Part shown: positions 26,933 through 35,520 of the stretch, one piece after another
Layout of the letters: each line of letters begins with the position of its first letter
Numbering within the stretch: position 1 is the first letter of the stretch
NCBI GenBank assembly: GCA_027619595.1
Contig: JAQCHP010000002.1
Location: 1 to 64,000 of the forward strand
DNA: 64,000 nt
Reading direction: 5' to 3'
DNA from: Planctomycetota bacterium
GTDB taxonomy: Bacteria > Planctomycetota > Planctomycetia > Pirellulales > Pirellulaceae
The notes under the pieces: generated by a model
Told to the model about the DNA's origin: nothing
What the model saw: the letters and a program-made list of their open reading frames with translations, nothing else
Databases searched by the model: none
Translations under genes and position numbers: made by a program

Positions 26933-29900
26933 TTATTGGCCGCCTGAACGTTTTTGGCAAAACTGTGGACTGAGTACGATCGATTTCACGGCAGTCGATA
27001 CACGAAATTCGGCATTCGCCAATTGTCGTTGTAGATCTTCGAGTAGCGGGGTATCGGATAGTTGCACTTCTCTACCGAGGGCATAACCCAGTAGCTTGCG
27101 GCAAAACTGCTGGATCATAGCATCGCGGCGCTGATTCATCAGGTAGTCACGTAAACCCGGCAGACCGTCGATAGGCTGGCCGTCAGGAAGGACGGTTTGT
27201 GTATCAATCGGTACGCCCGGCGGATTCTGTTTGCGTTGACGTCCAATCGCATCATATGCCTCCAACGCAAACCCGATGGGATCGATTCGCCGATGACACT
27301 TAGCACAGGCAACATCGCTGCTGTGGCGTTCAATCATTTGCCGTTCGGTTAAGCCCTCCGGGACAGAGTCACTCAGTTGCGGTACGTCCTTCGGTGGCCG
27401 CGGTAGCTTCTCGCCCAAGAGCACTTCACTCACCCAATTTCCGCGCAAAATAGGGCTTGTTCTCGATGCACCCGACTGCTTCGACAAGGTGGCCGCGAGG
27501 CCCAGTACGCCTCCACGACCATACGCTCGAATCCCTTCCACACGTTCCCAGGCTCCCGGCGCGATTTCTTTCTGAAATCCATAAAAATTTGCTAGTCGGT
27601 CGTTGACGAAGGTATAGTCGCTATCGAAGACGTCGAGCAGCGACCGATCTTGTTGAAACACGTGCGTAAGAAATGCGATCGATTCCTCATACATGTCGCC
27701 CCGCAGTTCGGCGAATTCTGGATAGAGCTGTTCGCTCTTGGTTTCTGTCAGTGGAAATTCGTGGACATGGAGCCACTGGCAGCCGAATTCGGTGGCCAGC
27801 CGCCGGATTCGCGGATGTTTGAGCATCCGAACTGTCTGTTCCGCCAGGACATCCGGCTCATGCAGTCGCCCCTCGGCAGCGGCTTGCCGAAGGGAGCTGT
27901 CGGGTTCCGACGACCATAGAAAATAGCTCAGTCGACTCGCCAGTTCCCAGTCCGAAACGGGCATGGGCTCGCTTCCGTCGGTTGAATTTTCGATCCGAAA
28001 TAGAAATGGAGACGCACAAAATATTCGAGCGAGTGTCAACCGAAATGCCTCGTCATGACCAAGCCCTTCCGTGCGCAATTGGCGATAAAGTGAACGCAAC
28101 GTCTCTGCTTCTGTCGTTTCCAGCGGCCGGCGGTAGGCACGATGGGCGAATTCGATGAGCCGTTCCAACTGCGGTTGTTCAGCGTCGATAAGACGTTGAC
28201 GAAAGAGCTCGGCCCGCCGCTCGACGGGCTCCAAGAGAGCGTCGAATGCCCCCTTTTGAGAGTGTCCCCGTAGAGTTTCCACGAACGAATCAAGTACGTC
28301 GGAGAGCTTGATCGGTTCGTGAGAGACGAAGAGTAGCTCTTCCCACAACCGATCGATTTTGCGCGCGGCATGCTGGTCAAGGACAAGCCGTTTCAAATGT
28401 TCGTCATCCCGGTAAAATTGAGTGAGTGTGAGCAACTCGTCCGTTGGCACGACTTGTGGGTAGCAGAGTGAGGGGGGGAATAGTCGGCGATGTGATTCCA
28501 TCGCAGATTCCCAGTTAGTCCGATGAACGCTGTCGTGTGCGAGCAAGATTGGTCGTTGGAAGGAAACCGTGCGTTGGTCGGGGTACAGCGCGGACACGGA
28601 TGACAGTGTCACAGTATTCACACTGGGGAGGAGGCCCGGTGGTGGATCGGCAATTCCCGCAACCAAGTCGACTTGGACACTTCCATCGCGACCCGTTTCG
28701 GGATCCATTTCCGCTGTGACAACCAATTCCTTACCGGCGGCCACGGCGCGCGGCAACCGGACCGTGATCACCCCAGGCGCCTTGACCGATAAGGACGCGA
28801 TGTCCATTGCCTCTCCGTTGACGCGAATACCAAATTGATTGCCTTCAATTCCTCGTAAATCGTCGATCGATTGGATCAGTACGTCAGGCTGATTCTCAAC
28901 GACAAGTCGTGGTTTGCGCCAGATCACGTCGTCGTGTGTGTTTCCATCCCCCGCGTCGGTTGTAACGAAGGAAACAATAAAGTCGTCTCCCTCGACAAGT
29001 CCAGGTTCGACCGTTGTGTCCTTTGCATCGATCGGTGGAAACTTCAATCGCATTTCGTGGTGTGACACAATCGGGCTTTCAGGTTCTAGCCAGCGGGAGC
29101 GACTCCCTTTGCGGCCCAAGTGCGATATGGAATTGAACGTCCAAAGTCCCCGTTGCCAACTGGAAATCGATTTCGCGAGATTTGGCACGTCATCGACAGT
29201 TGCATCGCGCCACTTTTGGCGGAGTTCGTCAAGAAGAATTGAGGGTTCGTTTGCATTGAGGCTCAACCACAGGATCTCCAAGTACTTGGCGTTTAATCGT
29301 CGGGCGGCTGCGACATCCGCAATCGACCGTTCGCCACTGCGCAGCGCAGGCCGTTCAGCAATGGTTGCCGTCAAGTATTGTTCCAGTGGCAAGTGTCCCA
29401 ATTGTCCCATTCCGCAATTGCCGTGCAAGTTCATCACACCCACCGACGTACCGATACCAAGTTCTTCGGTATGAACGTACTGTCGATAAAAGTCGCGAAT
29501 CTCGGCTAGGACTTCTTCGGTCCAGTCGCGGGGCGTTGTCGATGGGGAAAAGCGAAATCCGTCAGGCAAGAGCACTACGTGGCGGGCTATTTCCTTGCCG
29601 GCGTCGAAATACTTGCCGAGCAACGCTGGGGACATCGAAAGCGCGTTTCCAGCGTTCGTAAATCCTTCGCCGGCCGCGCTATCGGCAGGGAACTCCCGCG
29701 CAGGATCCAGTTCGATGCCGGTAAGATCCCGAATCGTCCATGTATATTCGGCATTGTTAAGTCGTCTCAATGCTACCGGTCCCGGATCACCCGCTTGGTC
29801 CAGCGACTCAGTGCGTAGGTAACGCTCTAGCCATTCCCGCAGTTGTTGTCGTTCATCGGGAGTTGGCTGAGGCTCGTTTGCCGGAGGCATTTCATCAGTC

Positions 29901-30277
29901 GCGATTTGTTCGGCGACTTTGATCCAGGCGCTTACCTTTGTACGGACCTCGGTGAGCGTGGAGAATTGTTCGAGGTCAAGGTCCGCTTGTGTTTCATGTG
30001 ACGAGTGGCACTTGAAGCAGTAGATTTCTAGCATGGGTCGGACGACTTGCCGATATTCGGTCGTCAAGACTTCCCACGGTAAGGATTCTACGGCCAAAAC
30101 CTGATCCGTTACCCAAGATACTGAGAAACAGAAGTAAATGAATCCGGCAACTGTCCATCGCCAAGTCGCGTGTGTCGGTTTCTTGGTCAGCGATGCGGGG
30201 TGGTTCACTAGGTAGGCTTTCGCAGAGTCGGTGGTCGCGGCTGCTATTGGTTTCGAGTCGGCATCGGAATGTGACAC
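26933..30277 (-). CDS. DUF1587/1595/1592/1588/1585 c-type cytochrome protein
   Basis: A 1114-residue exported protein. A membrane or signal segment (about 43-60) precedes a cytochrome c-like domain with CFKCH (87-91). A DUF1587 region follows (LRRLNNAEYTWTIRDLTGI), then a long insertion with a beta-sandwich or CBM-like look (about 400-640). The rest is DUF1595 (AHRAYRRPLETTEAETLRSL), DUF1592 (SRLSYFLWSSEPDSSLRQAA), DUF1588 (LSKQSGASRTSPILRGNWV, then CAKCHRRIDPIGFALE with a second CxxCH) and DUF1585 (FCRKLLGYALGREVQLSD). The start is a GTG at 30277 and is uncertain. It is followed by the DUF1552 gene. The activity is unknown. Confidence 0.94.
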   Translation of the reverse strand: MSHSDADSKPIAAATTDSAKAYLVNHPASLTKKPTHATWRWTVAGFIYFCFSVSWVTDQVLAVESLPWEVLTTEYRQVVRPMLEIYCFKCHSSHETQADLDLEQFSTLTEVRTKVSAWIKVAEQIATDEMPPANEPQPTPDERQQLREWLERYLRTESLDQAGDPGPVALRRLNNAEYTWTIRDLTGIELDPAREFPADSAAGEGFTNAGNALSMSPALLGKYFDAGKEIARHVVLLPDGFRFSPSTTPRDWTEEVLAEIRDFYRQYVHTEELGIGTSVGVMNLHGNCGMGQLGHLPLEQYLTATIAERPALRSGERSIADVAAARRLNAKYLEILWLSLNANEPSILLDELRQKWRDATVDDVPNLAKSISSWQRGLWTFNSISHLGRKGSRSRWLEPESPIVSHHEMRLKFPPIDAKDTTVEPGLVEGDDFIVSFVTTDAGDGNTHDDVIWRKPRLVVENQPDVLIQSIDDLRGIEGNQFGIRVNGEAMDIASLSVKAPGVITVRLPRAVAAGKELVVTAEMDPETGRDGSVQVDLVAGIADPPPGLLPSVNTVTLSSVSALYPDQRTVSFQRPILLAHDSVHRTNWESAMESHRRLFPPSLCYPQVVPTDELLTLTQFYRDDEHLKRLVLDQHAARKIDRLWEELLFVSHEPIKLSDVLDSFVETLRGHSQKGAFDALLEPVERRAELFRQRLIDAEQPQLERLIEFAHRAYRRPLETTEAETLRSLYRQLRTEGLGHDEAFRLTLARIFCASPFLFRIENSTDGSEPMPVSDWELASRLSYFLWSSEPDSSLRQAAAEGRLHEPDVLAEQTVRMLKHPRIRRLATEFGCQWLHVHEFPLTETKSEQLYPEFAELRGDMYEESIAFLTHVFQQDRSLLDVFDSDYTFVNDRLANFYGFQKEIAPGAWERVEGIRAYGRGGVLGLAATLSKQSGASRTSPILRGNWVSEVLLGEKLPRPPKDVPQLSDSVPEGLTERQMIERHSSDVACAKCHRRIDPIGFALEAYDAIGRQRKQNPPGVPIDTQTVLPDGQPIDGLPGLRDYLMNQRRDAMIQQFCRKLLGYALGREVQLSDTPLLEDLQRQLANAEFRVSTAVKSIVLSPQFCQKRSGGQ

Positions 30278-30434
30278 GCCGTAGGCGGGAATTGCGTCTT
30301 TCCAGTGTACAAGACTGGCCGGAAAAGAGCAACTTTTCCCGGGTTCTGCGATCGAGTGAAATAAGATCGAGGCCTGCAGTTTGTCTGCTATAATCGGACG
30401 AGGCCATTGATTCCTGCACAGGAGAAGCCCAAGG

Positions 30435-31544
30435 ATGCTACGCTACTCGAAGTTGATTTCTGGCACGACCTGCGCGGCGATCGTAGGTGGGGTGGCCGCC
30501 TGCGGCGCTGTGCTTTGGTGGCATGATTGGCAGTTTGGGGAAGGGTCCGGCAAAGTGCTGTCTGTCGCGGGAAGTGAGAACCCATCGGCAGGGAGAATCG
30601 AATCGAATGGTCGCGGTCGGTCCGGGTTTCTCCCGGTCGCTGCCAAATCGGATGATGACGCGAATCCGATCAACGGCGATCGTGCGTATGACATGCTGAA
30701 AGCATTGTGCGACATAGGACCGCGTCCTAGCGGTTCGCCGGGGATGCAGCGGCAACAGAAATTCTTGACCGAATACTTTCAAGGGTTGGGATTTTCCGTC
30801 GAGCGGCAGGAATTTCCGGCAGTCCATCCGCTCACGGGAAAGCCCGTCAAAATGACCAACCTCATCGTGCCGCTCTATCCCCAATTACAGGAGCGGATCT
30901 TATTGTGTGCGCACTACGATACACGCCCCTTTCCAGATCGAGATCCTATTCCTGGGGGGAGGCGTGGCAGATTTGTCGGAGCGAACGATGACGCAAGTGG
31001 CGTGGCCGTTTTGGGGGAATTGGCCCACCATCTGCGTGATTGGAATCGCGAATTTGGTATCGACATCGTGCTATTCGACGGGGAAGAATTGGTGTTCGAT
31101 GAGCGTGGTCTCTATTTTTTAGGATCGGAACATTTTGCGCACCAGTACGTCAAGAATCCGCCCGTACACCAGTATCGATGGGGGGTCCTGCTGGATATGG
31201 TAGGCGACGCGCAGTTGGGCATTTTCCAGGAAAAAAACAGCGTTGCATGGCCTGATACGCGCGGTCTTGTGCAGGATATTTGGAGTACTGCAGCTCGCTT
31301 GGGCGTGCGGGAGTTTATTGCTCGTCCAGAGTACGAGGTGCGGGATGACCATTTTGCACTCCGAAATATTGCTAGGATTCCAACCTGCGACATTATCGAC
31401 TTCTACTATCCTCAGCCCCCTGAAGGACAGAGTTATTGGCACACACGCTCGGATACACCCGATAAGTGCTCTCCGGACTCGCTGGCTAAGGTGGGGTGGG
31501 TACTGTTGGAATGGCTGAAACAAGTTCGCGTGCCCCCTCAATAG
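30435..31544 (+). CDS. M28-family zinc peptidase, glutaminyl cyclase-like
   Basis: A 369-residue protein with an N-terminal membrane or signal segment (about 10-29) and an M28 zinc domain. The metal-binding blocks are LLCAHYDTRPFPD, GANDDASGVAVLGELAHHL (182-200, Asp ligand), LFDGEELV (Glu ligand) and the late Y-WHTRSDTPDKCSPD (His ligand). The spacing and the single-zinc pattern with GANDDASG...DGEE recall glutaminyl-peptide cyclotransferases as much as aminopeptidases. AGGAGAAG lies 8 bases before the ATG. It is divergent from the DUF1592 gene. Confidence 0.87.
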   Translation: MLRYSKLISGTTCAAIVGGVAACGAVLWWHDWQFGEGSGKVLSVAGSENPSAGRIESNGRGRSGFLPVAAKSDDDANPINGDRAYDMLKALCDIGPRPSGSPGMQRQQKFLTEYFQGLGFSVERQEFPAVHPLTGKPVKMTNLIVPLYPQLQERILLCAHYDTRPFPDRDPIPGGRRGRFVGANDDASGVAVLGELAHHLRDWNREFGIDIVLFDGEELVFDERGLYFLGSEHFAHQYVKNPPVHQYRWGVLLDMVGDAQLGIFQEKNSVAWPDTRGLVQDIWSTAARLGVREFIARPEYEVRDDHFALRNIARIPTCDIIDFYYPQPPEGQSYWHTRSDTPDKCSPDSLAKVGWVLLEWLKQVRVPPQ

Positions 31545-31635
31545 CGTTCGGTGCCGGGGCGATCATGCAACGTTTTTGCTATGATGCCGCGTTCGTGGCT
31601 CATGCTAGCGGTGCACTTCGTGTTCAGGATTGACA

Positions 31636-32046
31636 ATGAACGGGTCGCATTTATTTTCAGTCTTTTTGTTGGTCTTGTCGGCCGGAATGATGTGGTTTCA
31701 TGTTAGTTTCTGGCGGTCCAAACGAAGCGAGAGTGTGCTGGAAGCTGAGCATCACTTTTTTTGGCGACAGTTTCTGAGACGCACAGGTACGAGCGGGTTA
31801 ATTGGGATCATTGGATTGGCTGTATTGGCCAGTCACGCGTTCACAAATCCGACGACCAGTGGTTTCTATTGGTACTGGGCCGGGTTGATGGCCGTCGTCA
31901 TTGTTCTGGGGATTTTGGCACTTGCCGACATGCGAAGCACACATCATTATTCAAGGGAAGTTCTGCCGAAGATTGTTCCTCATCGATTTCCCACGCCACT
32001 TCCTGAAAAAGCGAAGCGGCCCACTGTAGGCAACGGCGATCATTAG
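31636..32046 (+). CDS. Small membrane protein of unknown function
   Basis: A 136-residue protein with three hydrophobic segments (about 5-22, 50-66 and 78-97) and a hydrophilic C terminus. An AGGA site lies 7 bases before the ATG. It is the first of two small membrane-protein genes ahead of the addB-like gene. I do not recognise the family. His-rich patches (EAEHHFFW, STHHYSREV) are visible but too short to interpret. Confidence 0.7.
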   Translation: MNGSHLFSVFLLVLSAGMMWFHVSFWRSKRSESVLEAEHHFFWRQFLRRTGTSGLIGIIGLAVLASHAFTNPTTSGFYWYWAGLMAVVIVLGILALADMRSTHHYSREVLPKIVPHRFPTPLPEKAKRPTVGNGDH

Positions 32047-32064
32047 TTGTTTTTGAGGCTCAGA

Positions 32065-32715
32065 ATGGATCCCCTTCACTTTGTTGTGGCCACGATTCCG
32101 CTTGCGATCTACTTCGCCTGCATTGGCTTGATAAATCTCATCGGCCGTCCTTTAGTTGTGTCCGGTGTGGGGGACGCATCGCTATTGGCACTCGCACTAT
32201 CCGGGTGGGTCTTAGTTGGTCCCATGGAATTGTTCTTACCTGATGACGCGGTCGCTCAATATGGTGTATGGGTATGGCTCCCTATCGCATGCTTGTACCT
32301 GCTGATGGTACTGTTAGTGATTCTACTCATGCGACCACGTTTAATCGTATATAACGTATCTAGCGATCAATTGCGCCCATTATTGGCGCAGACGGTAGTG
32401 GAGATGGACGATCGCGCGAGGTGGGCTGGTGATTGTCTTAATATGCCGCAGCAGGGAGTGCTCTTGCATTTGGATGCACAACCCGGCATTCGTCAGGTTC
32501 AACTGACGGCTGTGGGTGGCCGACAAGACATGGAAGCATGGCGACGGCTGTCGCGTGCTCTATCCTTTCGAACTAAAGAGATGCCCATCAAGGCAAATAC
32601 TCGCGGTGCGATATTTCTTCTGGCTGGGATAATGCTACTCCTAACCGTTGGCATTATATGCGTTACCCGCTCCACGGAGGTCGCTGCGGCATGGCGCGAA
32701 ATTTTGTTGCGTTAG
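32065..32715 (+). CDS. Membrane protein of unknown function
   Basis: A 216-residue protein with about four hydrophobic segments (residues 6-27, 38-55, 70-92 and 180-200) and a soluble part between the third and fourth (about 93-175). The ATG at 32065 has GAGG 6 bases ahead. It starts 18 bp after the previous membrane-protein gene and ends 37 bp before the addB-like gene, so the three may form one transcript. I cannot name a family. Confidence 0.72.
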   Translation: MDPLHFVVATIPLAIYFACIGLINLIGRPLVVSGVGDASLLALALSGWVLVGPMELFLPDDAVAQYGVWVWLPIACLYLLMVLLVILLMRPRLIVYNVSSDQLRPLLAQTVVEMDDRARWAGDCLNMPQQGVLLHLDAQPGIRQVQLTAVGGRQDMEAWRRLSRALSFRTKEMPIKANTRGAIFLLAGIMLLLTVGIICVTRSTEVAAAWREILLR

Positions 32716-32752
32716 AACTTGGTTGCCACGCAATTAACACGATGCTCGAACG

Positions 32753-35518
32753 ATGAATGCTTCCCGTAGATTCTTGGGATGGCACGAACCTCCTCTTATT
32801 ACCGCTGCCGCTGCGTTGTGTGAATCTTACCGACGGAACGGCGCTTTCAACTTAACGAATGCAATTGCAGTGGTTTCTGGTGTCATGGCGGGCAAGATTC
32901 TACTGGAACAGTTAGTGTTCTATGCGGAAGAGCACGATACAGCGTTGTTTCCCCCACGCATAATAACTCCCAGTCAGCTTCCTGAATGTCTTTACGCGCA
33001 GCGTCGTCCTTTTGCCTCGCCACTCGTACAGCGATTAGCTTGGTCTTATTCCCTCCGGCAACATAAGGATCTGGACAGGCACTTTCCTCAGCGGCCCGCC
33101 GAGGAAGATGCTTTAGGATGGTTGGAATTGGGCCAGCAGGTAGCAGAGCAATTTGAGAGCCTCGGTGCGTCCGGAAAGGATTTCAGTGATGTTTTTCAAA
33201 CAGTTTCCCGTCAGAAATCATTGGGCGATCTACGTCGATGGAAGTTCCTCATGGAAGTACAGTCGACTTACCTCGCACAGCTGGAATCAGCCAGGTTAAC
33301 GGACCGTATTCATGCACGCGTCGACTCCGTGCGTCGCAAGGCATGTCGTACCGATCGAGACATCTTGCTAATCGCTGTGGCCGATCTCGATGGATACTTG
33401 TGCGAGATGGTAAGGCAAGTTGGGGGACGGGTGACGACACTCATCGCGGCGCCTGATTCGCTAGGCGACGCTTTCGATGATCTTGGTTGTATCCTACCGA
33501 CTGCCTGGGAAGATAGGGGTGCGAGTGTCCGAGATAGTCAAATCACTTCAGTCGATGGAGCGCGGGAGCAGGTGGGCGAGGTCTTGCGGTGTCTTGCTGA
33601 TTGGGCCCCCAGTTGCTCCATTGAACAAGTTTGCGTATCCGTACCTGACCCTCGGCTGGTCAGGGAACTCAAGAGTCAGCTGTTGGAATGTGGTATTCCC
33701 ACGCATTGGTGGATCGACAAAACGGTGGGCGAAACGATGCCCTGGCGACTCGTCAGTCTTCTCGGCGAATATTTGCAACAGCCTCGATTCTCGGATTTTT
33801 CCAGTCTTCTCCGACACCCTGATCTGGAAGCTTGGTTACAGTTGGATCCGCTGACATCGCATCACTTGTGCCAAGCGGACCGTTACGTTGCGGGTCACTT
33901 GCCGACGCACGTTGGCACGTGGCTAGGTGCACACAGTCATCGATCCGAGTTGGAGGAAATTCACCAACAATTGGAGTCGGCACTGGCGGTCATGCGGCTG
34001 CCTGCAGCCAAGATGTCGACGTGGTCGGAACGCATTGGGGAGTTGTTGACCCAGATCTATGGCGATCGTGTCGTGCGGAGTGACGGTAACGACGACGTGG
34101 GGTTAGACGCATTCTTGACAGGAGTAGGAGACGTCCTGAACGAAGCGAAACGAACGCCGAAACACATGGAGCGTCCGATACTTGGGTACCAGGCCTTGCA
34201 GATTTTGTTGCGACTGATTGAGGGAAGGAGCATTACGAGCGACACGCCGCCTGGCTCGGTTGAGGTTGTTGGCTGGCTGGACGCTCCCCTGACGACCGCT
34301 TCACGGTTGATTTTGACGTCGTTCAACGAGGGTTTTGTTCCCCACTCCGTCGTGCGAGATCCGTTACTTTCGGATGCTTTGCGAGCGGAACTTGGGGTGG
34401 TGGACGATCAGCGGCGATACGCACGGGATGCATATCTGTTTGAATTGATGTTGCAGACAAAGCAGAAAATAAATGTAGTCGTTGCAAAACGGGATGTACA
34501 AGGACATCCGCGTGTGCCTAGTCGGCTGTTGCTAACTGGCGATGGCGAAACGATTACGAGAAGGTGCCTACGTCTATTTCAGGAGGTCGCGGCGGTCAAC
34601 TCCGTGGCCGACTACCTCGCCCCAGACCATGTTCCTCCCGTTCTGTCGCCGAGCATCGTGCCAGTTCCACAAAAGTCGCCCGAACCACTTGCTGTGATGA
34701 ACGTAACTGCGTTTCGCGATTATCTCAATTGTCCCTATCGGTTCTATTTAAAGCATGTGCTGAAGCTGGATCCATGTCACGATGAATTCGAAGAATTGCC
34801 GCCGAGTCTGTTTGGGACAATATTACATGGCGTGCTAGAGCGGTTTGGCGTGAGCGACGTTCGTACGAAGGACGATGCGAGAGAAATCGCGGATTACTTG
34901 CGAGACACACTGACGGACCTGGTCTATGAGCGATTCGGCCCGAGCCGTTCTCCGGCCGTCGAGATTCAGATCAGAGTCATGCAACATCGGCTGGATGCAT
35001 TTGCGGAGTGGCAGGCAAGGCGTGCGCAAAACGGTTGGCAAATTCACTTGGTCGAGGGGAGTTTTGGGCCGGAAGAGCACCGGCTTACATTGTCCGACGG
35101 TCAAAGCATGGGGCTCCGCGGCCGCATCGATCGTATTGACTGGCGTCCCGAGACTGACGAGTGGGAGGTATTGGACTACAAGACGTCGGATGCCGGTGGT
35201 TCGCCCCAAGAGACACATCGCAAGAACGGAGAATGGATCGATCTTCAGTTGCCCCTCTATCGGTTAATGGTTCCTCAACTGGGGATTCCGGCGGATCAAA
35301 TGCGGCTTGGTTACATACTGCTGCCGAGAGATACAAAAAAAGTCGGTGACTGTATGGCCGACTGGACGGAAGACGACTTTCAATCGGCACATCGAGTAGC
35401 GTGTGAAGTGGCAGAAAGAGTTCATGAACAGGTGTTTTGGCCGCCGACGGCAGATCCGAAGTTTGATCTGCCCGAGTATTCGGCGATTTGTGGTCAGCGA
35501 ATGCCGTTGCAGGAATAA
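32753..35518 (+). CDS. AddB-like PD-(D/E)XK nuclease subunit
   Basis: A 921-residue protein of the AddB/RexB type. The C-terminal RecB-family nuclease domain begins at VTAFRDYLNCPYRFYLKHVL and has the catalytic core GRIDRIDWRPETDEWEVLDY with KTS following. The middle holds inactivated helicase-like blocks, such as LILTSFNEGFVP. There is no Walker A motif, as expected for many AddB proteins. The four-cysteine iron-sulfur cluster of Bacillus AddB is not evident: apart from the NCPYRF cysteine, only one Cys lies near the C terminus. Two bases separate it from the addA-like gene. The pair would process DNA double-strand breaks for recombination. Confidence 0.85.
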   Translation: MNASRRFLGWHEPPLITAAAALCESYRRNGAFNLTNAIAVVSGVMAGKILLEQLVFYAEEHDTALFPPRIITPSQLPECLYAQRRPFASPLVQRLAWSYSLRQHKDLDRHFPQRPAEEDALGWLELGQQVAEQFESLGASGKDFSDVFQTVSRQKSLGDLRRWKFLMEVQSTYLAQLESARLTDRIHARVDSVRRKACRTDRDILLIAVADLDGYLCEMVRQVGGRVTTLIAAPDSLGDAFDDLGCILPTAWEDRGASVRDSQITSVDGAREQVGEVLRCLADWAPSCSIEQVCVSVPDPRLVRELKSQLLECGIPTHWWIDKTVGETMPWRLVSLLGEYLQQPRFSDFSSLLRHPDLEAWLQLDPLTSHHLCQADRYVAGHLPTHVGTWLGAHSHRSELEEIHQQLESALAVMRLPAAKMSTWSERIGELLTQIYGDRVVRSDGNDDVGLDAFLTGVGDVLNEAKRTPKHMERPILGYQALQILLRLIEGRSITSDTPPGSVEVVGWLDAPLTTASRLILTSFNEGFVPHSVVRDPLLSDALRAELGVVDDQRRYARDAYLFELMLQTKQKINVVVAKRDVQGHPRVPSRLLLTGDGETITRRCLRLFQEVAAVNSVADYLAPDHVPPVLSPSIVPVPQKSPEPLAVMNVTAFRDYLNCPYRFYLKHVLKLDPCHDEFEELPPSLFGTILHGVLERFGVSDVRTKDDAREIADYLRDTLTDLVYERFGPSRSPAVEIQIRVMQHRLDAFAEWQARRAQNGWQIHLVEGSFGPEEHRLTLSDGQSMGLRGRIDRIDWRPETDEWEVLDYKTSDAGGSPQETHRKNGEWIDLQLPLYRLMVPQLGIPADQMRLGYILLPRDTKKVGDCMADWTEDDFQSAHRVACEVAERVHEQVFWPPTADPKFDLPEYSAICGQRMPLQE

Positions 35519-35520
35519 GC

